Below are positions 44,967 through 56,455 of a DNA stretch of 64,000 nt, piece by piece. Each line of letters starts with the position of its first letter. Positions within the stretch are counted from its first letter, which is position 1. The DNA is taken from the NCBI GenBank assembly GCA_023897205.1, contig JAHWDD010000010.1:186001-250000 (forward strand). The letters are read 5' to 3'. The position numbers were made by a program, and so were the translations under genes. Below the pieces are notes generated by a model. It saw only the letters and a program-made list of their open reading frames with translations. It had not been told where the DNA came from and made no database searches. Source of the stretch: Exophiala sp. HKRS030 (lineage: Eukaryota > Ascomycota > Eurotiomycetes > Chaetothyriales > Herpotrichiellaceae).

Positions 44967-45680
44967 CCTCCTCTGTTTGAGAAAGTGAGGCGATTTGCTC
45001 AAGGGAGAAGATGGCGTGAAATATGAAACTCAAGTAAAGCAAAAAGGCCCTCATTAAGCCAGAGCAGAACTTGCGTCAACGCAACATCCTGAGGCAGCGA
45101 TTGCCTGTATCTTGGCATAGGGTGACAGAATAGTCTTAGATGGTATTGAACGGATGTCTTAATGTCTTGGAATTCAACAATGTTTGCTGTCCAGTCCTGG
45201 TTAATGTCTTTGTGAGATCTTGGTTATAGTGAGAATGCGTACCACATTGCAATGCTCATGAAAGTTTGACTCAATCGCTCATTAAATGCATAAGACAGGA
45301 ACATAAGGTTCAAAGCATGATCATTTGGTTATACAGATAATTGTGCTTTCTGGAGGTGAGTAGAACTGGTGAGAAGTTCAATATTAAACTGATGATACAG
45401 AGAGATGAAAGGACTCTGGCACCAGGAAGGAACAAATCCAGTCTGACTGACAACACCACAGTTTCCAGAGCTCCCATGTATGTAAATACACGTCTGACAA
45501 GATTCTTTCTGTCGTGGCCGACATGGAATACGCTAATACACAACAGGCAAAGCGCCCTCAAAGTGCCAATCACAGACCAAGAAAACACTTCGATTCGGAC
45601 GTGTGCGTTGTCTCCCTCGAGTCCCTTTCACTTCTGTTACATGGCGTGGGCTTTTGGTTACTCTATTTTGATTAGTCAAG
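44967..45680. other. Divergent promoter, helicase and Spt8
   Basis: A 714-bp region between two start codons pointing away from each other. No coding sequence. It probably holds both promoters. Confidence 0.6.
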
Positions 45681-47666
45681 ATGCCGGTCTTTGATGAAGA
45701 TGATGATAGGTCCCAGGACGACTTCGATAATGATAATGATAACGATAATGACGAGACCATGCAGGATCTCGACGAAGCCGATCCTGATAACGATGGTGAC
45801 GGAGAAGGTGATCAAGAAGGCGACGGTGACGTAGATGGCGATGCGGATGATGGCGAAGGAGAAGATGAGGGTGAGGGGGATGGAGAGGGAGAGGGAGAGG
45901 GGGATGGTGACGGCGACGACGACGATGAAGCAGGGAGTCAATCTGGGGGTAGTCAAAAATCAGACAATGAAGACGCCCCAGGTGAACCGTCTGCCACACA
46001 AGAAGGCCAACAGTCTTTCGGCATGCAGGCTGATGAAGCTCGGGAAGCTGCTGCCCGGGCCAAAATATCACCAGAATACCTCGACGCAACTACCTATGAT
46101 ATCGTGCCGACAATAGCTGCCCCACAGAGCACTTCGATCAACGCCGTTTGCGCTACAGGCGATATGCGGTGGGTGTTCAGCGGTGGCTCTGATGGATATA
46201 TTCGAAAATACAATTGGGTCGACTCGGTCAACTTCAAATTAGCCCTTACAGTGGCCCAGCGGCATCCTTTCGTCGATAGCGTTGTCAAAGCAGGAGTACT
46301 TATGTCATACTGGGAAAACTGGGATGCCAGGCCTCAAACTACTCAGGTTCTGTCTCCGGTGTACTCCTTAGCTTGCCACAGTCAGGGTCTCTGGCTACTT
46401 TCAGGGACAGCTTCAGGTCCCATCCGATTACAGTCCGTCAGACACGATGAAGGCAGAGAGGTCGTGCTCCTCAAAAATCACACATCTGCCGTCTCTGTCC
46501 TAACGCTATCCTCTGACGAGAGAAGTTTACTTTCTGGAAGTTGGGATAAGACCGTACTTGACTGGGACTTGGAGACTGGGCAAGTTCGGACGACCTTTGC
46601 TGCGAGTGCTAGTCAAATTTCAGCAATTGAACCACGCCCTATGTCTTCGGTGGCGGTTCCTGCTGAATCAGGCGAAATCATCGTCCCGAATGGCACGCTT
46701 TCTTCCACAGACATCAAGACCAATGGTGTCAAGAGCGAACAGCTCCCGAGTCAAGATAACCAAGAGCAACCAAGCGTTGCCACACCCGACTCGTTGTTCG
46801 GTGATGGTGATGATGACCTCTTTGGAGACGGTGCGACGGCAGTAATGGGAAACGGAGGTGATTTGACCGACGCATTTGTTGATGCAGACGACGAGATGAG
46901 TCGGGCGATGGCAAGTGAACCACGACCAGAAGAATTGGTCGACCATGAAATGCCAGATGCCACGGAGCCACCTGCCGACCCATTGCCAGCACCAGAGCCG
47001 ACTTCGGATCTCAATGAAACGTCTGAAGCGATGACCAACGGGGTTCCGAATACTCACGAACAGCCTCTTGCGAATGGCTTGCCGCACACGGACGACATGG
47101 AGAAGCAAGCTGATGAGCAAGCCTCTACACAAGATCCCGAAGGTCCTCCAACCTCAGATTCAACCTTTTTGGCAACCTCCATTGACGGCGCCATCCGTGT
47201 CTATGATCGCCGACAACCCAAACCAGTGGCACGAATCCTTCCTAGGAATACACCACCTTGGTGTCTCAGTGCTTGTTGGTCTGTTGATGGTAATTGCATT
47301 TACGCGGGTCGACGTAACAACACGGTGGAAGAGTATGATCTGCGTAAAGGGCTGAAAGCACCAGAGCGAGTATTTCGATTTCCCAACGGCAGTGGAGCCG
47401 TCACATCAGTTAAGGCTATGCCGAATGGACGTCATCTTATGTGTGCTTCACACGATATCCTTCGGTTGTACGACCTGAAAGAATCTCAGGGTCAGCGATC
47501 AGCTGTCCCGTTCCTGATTGTCCCGGGGCATCGAACTGGCACAATATCACATCTTTATCTTGATCCGGCATGTCGCTTCATGCTCTCAGCGGGCGGTAAT
47601 CGAGGTTGGGAAGGTGCAACGACTGAAGTTCTGCTTGGATATGAGATTGCGGTGCCTAAATCATGA
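45681..47666 (+). CDS. spt8: Spt8, WD-repeat subunit of SAGA
   Basis: Predicted 661 aa, single exon. The first 100 residues are extremely acidic (MPVFDEDDDRSQDDFDNDND and GDGEGD-type repeats). WD40 repeats begin near residue 150: TSINAVCATGDMRWVFSGGS, SVLTLSSDERSLLSGSWDKT, and later FLATSIDGAIRVYDRRQPKP, HLMCASHDILRLYDL. A long acidic, Pro-rich insert (about 330-492) separates the middle blades, as is usual for Spt8 of filamentous fungi. Spt8 helps SAGA load TATA-binding protein at promoters, in the nucleus. Start and order match the family. Confidence 0.93.
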   Translation: MPVFDEDDDRSQDDFDNDNDNDNDETMQDLDEADPDNDGDGEGDQEGDGDVDGDADDGEGEDEGEGDGEGEGEGDGDGDDDDEAGSQSGGSQKSDNEDAPGEPSATQEGQQSFGMQADEAREAAARAKISPEYLDATTYDIVPTIAAPQSTSINAVCATGDMRWVFSGGSDGYIRKYNWVDSVNFKLALTVAQRHPFVDSVVKAGVLMSYWENWDARPQTTQVLSPVYSLACHSQGLWLLSGTASGPIRLQSVRHDEGREVVLLKNHTSAVSVLTLSSDERSLLSGSWDKTVLDWDLETGQVRTTFAASASQISAIEPRPMSSVAVPAESGEIIVPNGTLSSTDIKTNGVKSEQLPSQDNQEQPSVATPDSLFGDGDDDLFGDGATAVMGNGGDLTDAFVDADDEMSRAMASEPRPEELVDHEMPDATEPPADPLPAPEPTSDLNETSEAMTNGVPNTHEQPLANGLPHTDDMEKQADEQASTQDPEGPPTSDSTFLATSIDGAIRVYDRRQPKPVARILPRNTPPWCLSACWSVDGNCIYAGRRNNTVEEYDLRKGLKAPERVFRFPNGSGAVTSVKAMPNGRHLMCASHDILRLYDLKESQGQRSAVPFLIVPGHRTGTISHLYLDPACRFMLSAGGNRGWEGATTEVLLGYEIAVPKS

Positions 47667-48070
47667 GGAACAGTCAGGCTCGACATAATTCACTTCTAGA
47701 GAACAGCTTGCAAGACACATGTAAGTCTCCCGAGGCAGTCGATCCTTGTAGTCTGAAAGCGTGATTGGCCGATGACATTCGACTGCAAGACAAAGCGCCG
47801 CCTTATCTATTGAGTGAAGTATCACTTCGTCTGCCTTTGTTCGAGGACTAGCTACTCTCACAAGGCAGCAATGCTTTTGAAAGAGGACATCACTTAGCAC
47901 GAAACGGACCCTGCAGTAATCAGGGTGAAACAGCAACATTTACATTTAAATCATAAACCACGCTCTCTTGCTTCCTGTCGAGAGAACACACTCAAAGCTA
48001 TCGATCGTCTTGTCGCAGAAATCCATTCTCTCAACATATCCCAGCTTCTTTTCCTAACAGAACCTCAAAC
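47667..48070. other. Intergenic 0.4 kb
   Basis: Spt8 3' region and promoter/leader of the next plus-strand gene. No coding signal. Confidence 0.5.
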
Positions 48071-49387
48071 ATGCCGGAAGCACATGGGTTCAGGGTGACT
48101 TTGGCCACGACAGCCGGAAAAGACTATGTCGAATTTGGCAACCAGAGCATAGGCACGCCATCACGAGGCCGAGTCATCAGCAGCAAAGTCCTTGCTAGGG
48201 ATGGAGAACATTTCCATATCAAGATCGACTTCGGCTCTGCCTATGACAACCTCAACCCAAATCCTGACAGCAAGCCTCGCTGTGAGCTGCGCCCCATCTT
48301 CCGAAACCCTCTCGACAGCGTCAACGAAGCAGGTGTCAAGTTGATTGAGCACAAGCCCCACGAGAAACCACCTTTCAAATTTGGGGTCCTGATCCATGTC
48401 AATGGTCAACAACGAGCTGATTTCGCACAACTCCTCAATCCAGACCAGCAGAGTATCATCGTGAAGGGTCGCCATTGTGTTGAAAGATTGAAGGACGGTG
48501 AAGGCTTCAATGTCGTGGTCAAGCCCTGGAAGTTTACTGAAAGAGGCATTGAAGCCATGTTATCGAACATGGGCCTTTTGGTTAACGCTCGACATTCCAA
48601 CGAGTCGACCGACTACGAAATCGACGAGATCACCACTGCTTTGAAATTAACGGCAAGCATGAAACATACTGCTCCAGGGGGCCAGATTGTGGTGATAATT
48701 CGGCGTTGCATCGTGTTGGACGAGTCGCCTTACGCATCTGGCTGGCACCAAACGGAGGAAACCGAAAACGATATCCGACCGAACCACAATACTCCATCTA
48801 TCACCACTAGTAAGAGCTCGACACAACTCAAGCACGTCAAATTCATGACCTATAAGCAATACGATCCGGATGACGAGTTTTACGCCAAATTCGTCATTCA
48901 AGCTCTGGATCTTCCCAAGCTGGTGAATCTCAACTTAGCTACTCCTGACGGTGAGCCCATCACACAACGACGACGGACATCAGGAAGCTCTCTTAGCAGT
49001 GGTCTTAGTTCTAGTCCCTTGAAGCGAATCAAGATGCCTCCTGGTGATGACTCCGAGTCCGAAGCTGAAGGAAGCACAAACGCATCAATCAATTCCAGCA
49101 ATGAAGAGGACGATCTGTCAAGCGATGAGGATATCCGTTCTAGCAAACGCCACAAACCTCTTGTTGATACACCTTTACGTCTACCCAAGGCAACGGCACC
49201 GAAGCGATCTGATATGACATCGGCCAGTGGTGATGCTAAAGAGGAATGGATGCACCCTCTCCAGGGCAATGACGATATGAGGACCGAGGGCTCTGCTGTT
49301 GGAGATCTGCAATCTGTCAAGGCAGAAGAAGCCAGTGAAAATAAAGCAGTGGCGAAGACGCAGGACGAGGCTGTTCATATGGGTTGA
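48071..49387 (+). CDS. Uncharacterised fungal protein, two beta-type regions plus acidic C terminus
   Basis: Predicted 438 aa, single exon, starting MPEAHGFRVTLATTAGKDYV. Residues 1-165 look like a compact beta-rich domain (HFHIKIDFGSAYDN, FKFGVLIHVNGQQRADF, GEGFNVVVKPWKFTERGIEA). A second segment at about 190-280 (GGQIVVIIRRCIVLDESPYA, HVKFMTYKQYDPDDEFYAKF) is also ordered. The rest is Ser/Asp/Glu-rich with RRR and KRIK basic patches, so a nuclear location is plausible. A weak resemblance to the DUF7918-type fungal domain is the best guess. No enzyme motif is seen. Confidence 0.7.
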   Translation: MPEAHGFRVTLATTAGKDYVEFGNQSIGTPSRGRVISSKVLARDGEHFHIKIDFGSAYDNLNPNPDSKPRCELRPIFRNPLDSVNEAGVKLIEHKPHEKPPFKFGVLIHVNGQQRADFAQLLNPDQQSIIVKGRHCVERLKDGEGFNVVVKPWKFTERGIEAMLSNMGLLVNARHSNESTDYEIDEITTALKLTASMKHTAPGGQIVVIIRRCIVLDESPYASGWHQTEETENDIRPNHNTPSITTSKSSTQLKHVKFMTYKQYDPDDEFYAKFVIQALDLPKLVNLNLATPDGEPITQRRRTSGSSLSSGLSSSPLKRIKMPPGDDSESEAEGSTNASINSSNEEDDLSSDEDIRSSKRHKPLVDTPLRLPKATAPKRSDMTSASGDAKEEWMHPLQGNDDMRTEGSAVGDLQSVKAEEASENKAVAKTQDEAVHMG

Positions 49388-50369
49388 TATGTCCGAGTGA
49401 TGAGATTTCGAGAGCTGGGGTGTGCTTGTCTAACGGCGCTCAACACATGGTACATTCTGAAGATTTTTCATGAGGACGGAGGAAATTGTGAGGGGCCCCT
49501 GGCGAACAGAGCATGCTGTCATAGTCATTCTCGGCGTGGGATGTGTAGATGTGGTTGCAAGGGAGGCTCAATGTTCAGTGTATCCCAGGTCAATAAGGTG
49601 GCAGCTACTAGACATCCAATTCGGATACTCATTATTCCGAGGCTCTGCATGCACAGACTCCCACGCGTTTGAGATACAAATAGACACAATGGGCCGCGCC
49701 GTCAACACTGATATGTTTAGATGTACTATTTGAGTCAATACAGAGATTCGGACCTTTACCCTTAGAGACAGACTGCAATGATAAGGTATTCAACGAGTAA
49801 CTTATTCTACCCGCTGCGCAGGAACCAATTGATACAGGGGGCAGTCCGGGCATCTGTCATACCCCGGTCCCTCTTCGTGCACGCGATTGGCGGTCCGTTT
49901 AGCGGCAGCGTTGTCTCACTAGCAACAGGATCCTCCGATCCAAGTTTATCACGCATGAATCAAGGTGCGTAGTAACAGACAATGGTGTTGGTGTCTTCTG
50001 CCTTTTCCGTTTCTCTTTGCTGTACAGTACGAATGTCCTGATCTTACGCTCACTGCCTTCATTCGCACCTTTGAGTGACTATCCGATCACTTTGTTTCAT
50101 CTCGACTTCAGCTGCGCCCATTCCCATTAGGCTGCGCCCCCCTCTAAGAATACCATCATCCCGCCCATGCAGTCTCTGCACACTGCACTGTCGAGGGGCC
50201 GTTGACACTCCCTTTCTGTCCAGGACCCTCACATTCGCTTCCTCCTCAATTGGAATTGTCATTGTCGCACAATCCAGACGATCGCTGAATCCAATCTACA
50301 TTCACTCTTTTTAAACTTGCACACCAAGCCAGGGTCCGTGCCGCAACGGGAAGTGGCAGCGAGAACACA
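49388..50369. other. Intergenic 1.0 kb
   Basis: Contains the promoter and leader of the GH17 gene; CT-rich from about 50000. No coding exon supported. Confidence 0.5.
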
Positions 50370-52651
50370 ATGTCCAACGGCAGGACATTTTCCTTTGAAC
50401 ACAATGACGACCAGGACAATTTAGAAATGCAAGGGCAACAGCCCCAGCCATATCAGCCTCATGCCTACCAGGACGACCATTCCAGAAATATCACATCTCC
50501 TCCGCCCGACTATGCGCCCCCATCACCCCAGCGTTTGCCAGAACGCTCCTCTCCCTCAACCTCACCACGAAGACGACCCATCCCTCAAGACACTCACCTT
50601 CTGGGCGATTCTACTCCCACCAGAACTCAATCCCGAGACGTAGATTTCGATGAATTGCCCGCACCGCCTCCTCCACCTCACAGAACCAGTCCGACCCGAT
50701 TGCCCAGAGAGACCCCTGGCTATTCACAATCCTACCGACCCTACTCAGACGTCACCACGGGAGCGGACAATTACGGAGAACAAGCGGCAGGAGGGGGATT
50801 GGACACAGTAGCAAGAGGTGTTGCAGATATTCATTCCAGAGAAAGCGGCGTAGAGGCCATGCGATCGTTACCTCAGTCCTACGCTCCCTACAGTTCAGCT
50901 TATGGTCGAGACCCTAGCCCGTATCAGCAAGACTTGCCTCCATCGCACCTGCCTTCGCGGAACTCATATGGCTCTTCCTTTGCTCTGGCAGCGGGAGCCG
51001 CTACCCCTCCAAATGGCTCACCTGGTCCAAGATCTTCAGCCTTTTCTGGCAGAAGCATTCCACTCGACGATTACAACGGAGGTCTCAACCGGCCTATGTC
51101 CTACTCAGGTTACCAAGACTCCCCCTACCAGACCCCGTACAATCCCTCAGTAAGTTCAGCCAATATCATGAACCAAGCGCATATCAACCCCAACAACATT
51201 CTCGACGACGGGGATGAAGAGTTCTCCCATGCCCAGCAGACGCCAAGTCGGCCAAAAGGAGCTGGCAATGCAGGCGCTGCAGCTGCAGCTGGTTCCGGGA
51301 CTGTTGGAGTCTTGAGTGGTCTGTTTGGGCGCAGGGTCAAGAATGTGGCTTCTAGTGGTTCATACGATCCTGTTGGAAATGGCACAAAAGCCGAGAAGAG
51401 TGACTGGCTAGCACAACAGACCCACGGCAAGCGGAAAATGCGACGGTGGGTGGGAATTGGCATTGGATTGTTTGTTGTCCTCGCAATCGTTGGTGCCATT
51501 GTCGGCGGCGTTCTTGGGACACGCAATTCTGACGGTGGTTCTGGTTCCTCTAGCGACGATACCAACAATGCTTCCTCGGATACGGCAAACAATGGTGACT
51601 TGGGCAAAGGCTCGTCTGAAATCCAGGCGCTTATGAACAACAAGAATCTTCACAAGGTTTTCCCAGGCATGGATTATACACCCTGGGGCACTCAGTACCC
51701 GTTGTGCTACACATATCCGCCTTCGCAAAACAACGTCACCCGAGACATGGCGGTGCTCTCTCAGCTGACGAATGTTGTGCGTCTCTATGGCACAGATTGC
51801 AACCAGACCGAGATGGTGTTGCATGCAATCGATCGTTTGGAATTGACGGACATGAAAGTCTGGATGGGAGTTTGGATAGATACCAATCAAACCACGACCG
51901 ATCGACAGATTGATCAGATGTACAAGATCCTATCAAACACCAAGGACCTCTCAGTGTTCAAAGGCGTTATCGTCGGCAATGAAGCATTGTACCGTGCGGG
52001 AGAAGACAAATCACAGTCGGAGCAAGAATTGATCGATATCTTGACCGATGTCAGGTCGAAATTCAAGAGCAATGGATACGATCTGCCCATTGCCACCTCG
52101 GACCTGGGTGACAACTGGAACGCACAACTTGTACAAGTTGTGGATTATGTCATGTCCAACATCCATCCCTTCTTTGCTGGGGTCACTGCTGAGGTCGCGG
52201 CTGGTTGGACGTATGATTTCTGGCAGAACCACGATGTGATCTTGACTGAAAGTCTTCCAAACGTGAAACAATTGATCAGTGAGACCGGATGGCCCAGTGG
52301 TGGAGGGACGGACTGTGGTGGATCGGATGGTGATTGTTCACCCGGGCAAAGCGGGTCTGTTGCCGGGGTTGATGGCATGAATACCTTTATGAACGACTGG
52401 GTGTGTCAAGCCTTGTCTAACGGCACGGATTATTTTTGGTAAGTCTGTCTGGTGTGATGGGTGTATGAATGTGAGTGTTTGTTGGTTCTAACTTTTATTC
52501 TAGGTTTGAAGCATTTGATGAGCCTTGGAAAGTCATTTACAATACCCCTGGGAAAGAATGGGAGGACAAATGGGGCCTCATGGATCCAGGAAGAAACCTC
52601 AAGCCTGGCTTGAAGATTCCAGACTGTAACGGTCAAACGGTGGGATCATGA
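50370..52651 (+). CDS. btgC: GH17 glucan endo-1,3-beta-glucosidase, BtgC-type, membrane-anchored
   Basis: Predicted 738 aa, exons 50370-52438 and 52504-52651. The cytosolic N-terminal 355 residues are Pro/Ser/Gln-rich. A type II signal anchor follows (about 361-383: [20 protein letters not shown]) after KRKMRR. The catalytic (beta/alpha)8 domain starts near 420: [39 protein letters not shown] with the acid/base Glu (about 538), and [15 protein letters not shown] with the nucleophile Glu (about 638). The intron splits the Trp codon in [13 protein letters not shown]. It cleaves or remodels beta-1,3-glucan of the cell wall. Length and architecture match BtgC. Confidence 0.94.
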
Positions 52652-53204
52652 TGTACCCTTTACTCCGTAATGGTGTTTGCATTATCCTTGAGCATGAAAA
52701 AGTATATGAGCCACCACCTAGAGTGTCTGGGATGTATTGTATAGTGATTATGATATTATGGCTGGCATGAATACCACCTTCCTAGTGGGTAGTTTAGTTA
52801 TTGTGCCATGGGGTTTAGATTAGTGTGGATGAGTTGAGATTATCTACCTACGTACTGTAGAGTCGAGTGTATTCCCAGTATGATGATGAGAGAGCGAGAG
52901 AACGAGGACAAGGAAAGAATCTACCTCCTTCGTATGACTAGGTAGTTGGAGGTACATACAAATTATTAGTACTTCTGGACCCGTAATCAGATATATTATG
53001 TCTGTATCCTAAATATCTTGAGTAACCAAGTAATGCTTCGGGTGTTACTTGGTGGTCTCGACATAATAGATTGATTGAAGGGACGAGTCAAGATCCCTCC
53101 ATCTCCGTGTATCACTCCCTCGAGGAAATACACATGACATTTTATGTTTTCATCTTTCTGCTGCGTGTATAGCCTAAGCACCTCCCGAGGAAACATCAAT
53201 TTCT
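52652..53204. other. Intergenic 0.55 kb, convergent
   Basis: Lies between the GH17 gene and the short-chain dehydrogenase, tail to tail. A TACTCCGTA copy sits ten bases after the GH17 stop. Confidence 0.55.
52661..52669 (-). repeat. TACGGAGTA motif copy 10
   Basis: Exact copy read as TACTCCGTA on the plus strand, ten bases downstream of the GH17 stop, so inside its 3' UTR. Confidence 0.8.
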
Positions 53205-54116
53205 TCACAACCACTCCTTGTTGCCGTGGTGGCTGACGAAGGAACCTCCGTTGCCCTTTTCGACGCCGAAGTCGTGAATGACCTCGAGGCAGGCGTCGGC
53301 CGACTCGGTCGGGGTCAACGGGCCCGGCCACGTGGGGACCAATCGACGGAGGCCGTCGACGGCGGCGGGTTCCCCCTGGCCCTCGTCCCAGGTCGACACG
53401 ACGCCGGGGGAGATGGCAAACACGAGGATGCCCTGGTCGGCCAGGCGGGAGTTGTACTTTGCCACGGCGAGGTTGACGGCGGCCTTGGAGATGGAGTAGG
53501 CGGCGCCGGTGTGGACCTTGCCGGTGTTGACGAGGTCGGGGTCGGCCATCTATTTGTCAACCGTTAGGGTTTTGCGTCAAGCCTCGAGGATCTTGGTTTT
53601 CGTGGAAATGTGTGTTTCTGGGGGAGGCAGGGGGAAAAGGAAAAAAAAGGTCCAAAAACTTACACCTGAAGAAATGACCACAATCTTCTTCACGCCCCCC
53701 TTCTTGATCAGTGGGAGGAATACATTGATCGTGTCGACCACGCCGACGACGTTGACGTCGAACGAATCCCTGAGGTCCTTGTTGATCTTTTCGATGCCAG
53801 CGTCGTCGAGCCATTCGTCGATGCCTTCGGATTCGGTCTCGCGGGAGACCAAGGCGGCGTTGTTGATCAGGTAGTCCAGTTTACCGCCCGTGATGGAGGA
53901 GACGGCCTCTCGGGCCTTGACGAGGGAGGCGTAGTCGGCAATGTCACCCTGAACAAAGTGAACGTTCTTGAGACCATCACTCCTCAGTTTGGCGTCGGCG
54001 CTGGCTTTGTCCCGGACGAGACCAACGACCAGATTGTTTGGGTCCTGTCGGACAATCTGTCGGACGAATCCATAACCCAAACCACGGTTGGCGCCTGTGA
54101 TGAGGTACGATGGCAT
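53205..54116 (-). CDS. Short-chain dehydrogenase/reductase
   Basis: Predicted 265 aa from exons 53664-54116 and 53205-53549 (114-nt intron, phase 0). Classical SDR landmarks: MPSYLITGANRGLGYGFVRQ (TGxxxGxG cofactor site), FVQGDIADYAS, DYLINNAAL (NNAA), VVISSG at the exon junction (catalytic Ser), and AAYSISKAAVNLAVAKY (YxxxK). After the active site the sequence has ISPGVVSTW. Similar small fungal SDRs include norsolorinic-acid-ketoreductase-like enzymes; substrate unknown. I start at MPSYLITG because the Rossmann strand begins there; an in-frame Met at 54200 would add 28 residues encoded by a microsatellite. Confidence 0.9.
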
Positions 54117-54130
54117 TTTTGTTTTAAGTG

Positions 54131-54172
54131 GGTGTGTGTGTGTGTGTGTGAGAGAGAGACAGAGAGAAAGAG
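54131..54172 (+). repeat. (GT)n(GA)n compound microsatellite
   Basis: About ten GT units then an imperfect GA tract, 15-56 bp upstream of the dehydrogenase ATG. In mRNA sense it reads (TC)n(AC)n in the 5' leader. Confidence 0.9.
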
Positions 54173-54818
54173 AGGGATTGGTAGACCTGATAAATGACAA
54201 AAATAGTGGAATATTTGAGAGTGCTTGTAGAAGATTGAAAGGCAGAGAAAGGGAGTCTTCTGTTGAAGGATTTTAGGATTATGTACCTCTTTTTTTTCTT
54301 TCTTCCCTACCTTTTCGACTGCATTCTTCCTTAACTCCAGTACCTTTTCGATTTATAATCTGGTATTGGTAATAGAGACAGAAAAAGGCAACAGTGCAGT
54401 CGTGTACATGACAGTCGTTGGATGAATGGCTTAGTTGAGCCAAAAATGCGGACGAAATTGATGGGGAAGAGAGCGAGCACAGGGCATTTGTGATGTAATG
54501 GGGCTAGAGGGGATAGAAACGAGGAGATTTTACAACCCGTTGAGAATCATTGAAGAAGGATTTAGGTTGGGAAGGTTGAATTGTTTTTGTTTTGTATACA
54601 AAAAGGACGAAGTGTGAGCAATGAGGAGTGAGGTTGGAGGTCCCGCTATATATGTACGTCGTATAGTAAAGCAGGGACCGAGATACGGACCAACCATCGA
54701 TGAGTAAACCAACGAGTCACGAATCGAGGTTCGTCTAAGTGGGAGGATGAGGGATAGATAACGATGATGTTGATTAATGATGAAGTCGAAGATAGTTGTT
54801 GTAATACGTGAGGGCGAG

Positions 54819-54827
54819 TACGGAGTA
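54819..54827 (+). repeat. TACGGAGTA motif copy 11
   Basis: Exact copy in the divergent promoter region. Confidence 0.8.
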
Positions 54828-54888
54828 TCTTACCTAGTACTATCACGAGAGTATTGACTGCTCTGTACAGAAGGAAACAAACCCCCAA

Positions 54889-54912
54889 TACGAGTACGAG
54901 TACGAGTACGAG
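54889..54912 (+). repeat. (TACGAG)4 hexanucleotide repeat
   Basis: Four uninterrupted TACGAG units, 62 bp from a TACGGAGTA copy; the unit resembles the first half of that motif. Confidence 0.8.
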
Positions 54913-55687
54913 CACTCTTAGCAGCCGCCCGAGGCTGATTCTGAGAAAGAACGGGCAGTCAGTCACTTTTGTCTCTTTGTTCGATTTCTTCAATCACCAC
55001 AACATGCCTCTGTCAAGTGTACTACTCTCGGACTCTTTCTACTCCAAATCCTCCTAGTCTCTCTGTTCCAACCCGATTGATTGGCGTACGAGGGTAACAA
55101 GTGATGGTCATGCATGATCCCTGCCAGCGTCAGCGCTTAGACACCGACCGCACCCAATCATGACCTCCAACACCATCTTGACCAACACCGCAGCCGCTGG
55201 AGGGGAGAACGCTCACCTTTTCCCATCTCGAATCAAACTGCCCATCACCTTCGCACCGTTCGAACATGCGCATGCGTCGCTAGCAGTATCACTCGGAGCA
55301 ATGTCCAGTCACGGCGTCTGCGTCTTATTTCTGGGCGCCGCGTCGTTGGACTAATTAATTGATTCGTATCTACCGAGTATAACCCTCCGCAATGGCCCAG
55401 GTTGATCGTCTTTGTCCCCTCTCTTTGCCTGCTGCCCTTCATTCCGTCGACCAGAAAGAGGCCCATACCAAGAACTCCTGTTGCTTAATTCCTCTCAAGG
55501 CTATACAGACCAGACCTTTTGTTTTCTCTCTTGTCGACGACCAGACTTCCGCCCTACGGCTCTGAGAGCTGTCCTTTGCGCACGTCCGAAGACCACTTGA
55601 TTGTGCCATCTTCTTCTGCTCACACCCATAAATCACTCCCTACACAAGCAGAGGGAACCCGCAAAGTTCCTACTTCTTCCCGCCAGG

Positions 55688-56455
55688 ATGCTTTCGAGAT
55701 CGATACTCGTCCTCATCTCGTACCTCACCCTTGCCTACGGACATGTGGTTATAACATACCCGGGTTGGAGAGGAGACAATTTACATTCGAATGGAACGGT
55801 ACAAGAGTCCAACGGGCTGGAAACTGCCCCTCTGGATGGCAATTATATTTGGCCGTACGGCATGCAATGGTCATATCCTTGTACGTTGAATGGAAACCCG
55901 CGGTGAAGATCAAAACACTGACTCATTCTTTGTGTTCTAGGCGGCGGTATGCCCACATCCACGAATCGCACCAAATGGCCCGTCAAAGGCGGCGCGGTCT
56001 CATTCCAACCGGGCTGGTTCACCGGCCACGGTACTGCCTTTATCTACATCAACCTAGGCTTCGGCACCATCCCCCCCAACATGTCCAACGTCATGGTGAA
56101 CGGCATCCAGATCATCGGTCCTACGAAAGATCCTTACCCAGGAACGTTTTGCCTCCCTCAGGTCCCCCTTCCGGCCAACACTTCGGTCCAAGTCGGAGAC
56201 AATGCGACCATTCAAGTCATTGAAACGGCCGTCCATGGTGCCGCTCTGTACAGCTGCGTCGACATCACTTTTGCCGAACCCGAGGACGTACCTGAAGTGA
56301 ATGCCAGTAACTGCTTCAATTCGACGCAAATCTCCAGCTCGTTGGTATTCACGACGACGGATCTGCAGAGTGACGCACTTGTTTCTGTTTCGACGAATCG
56401 CTACGGCTACATGACGACAGCGTTGGTGGTGTCATTAGGACTTTTGGCGTTATGA
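55688..56455 (+). CDS. BIM1-like copper protein (X325, LPMO-related), GPI-type
   Basis: Predicted 235 aa, exons 55688-55880 and 55941-56455. The signal peptide MLSRSILVLISYLTLAYG is followed directly by His (HVVITYPGWRGDNL), the position that becomes the amino-terminal copper-binding His after cleavage. GGMPTSTNRTKWPVKGG, GHGTAFIYINLGFGTIPPN, CLPQVPLP and ALYSCVDITFAEP follow the copper-acquisition-factor BIM1-like pattern. The Cys residues fit two disulfides. A Ser/Thr-rich spacer and hydrophobic C terminus (TTALVVSLGLLAL) indicate a GPI anchor. Family members sit at the cell surface and bind or help import Cu rather than oxidise polysaccharide. Confidence 0.9.

Larger units (their letters stand above)
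54117..55687. other. Divergent promoter region 1.6 kb
   Basis: Between the dehydrogenase (minus) and the BIM1-like gene (plus). It holds a GT/GA microsatellite next to the dehydrogenase start, a TACGGAGTA copy (54819) and a TACGAG hexanucleotide run. Short frames near 55160 and 55412 have no recognisable protein. Confidence 0.5.

Noticed and set aside
53560..53570. Telomere-like TTAGGG
   Set aside because: Single occurrence inside the dehydrogenase intron, no array.
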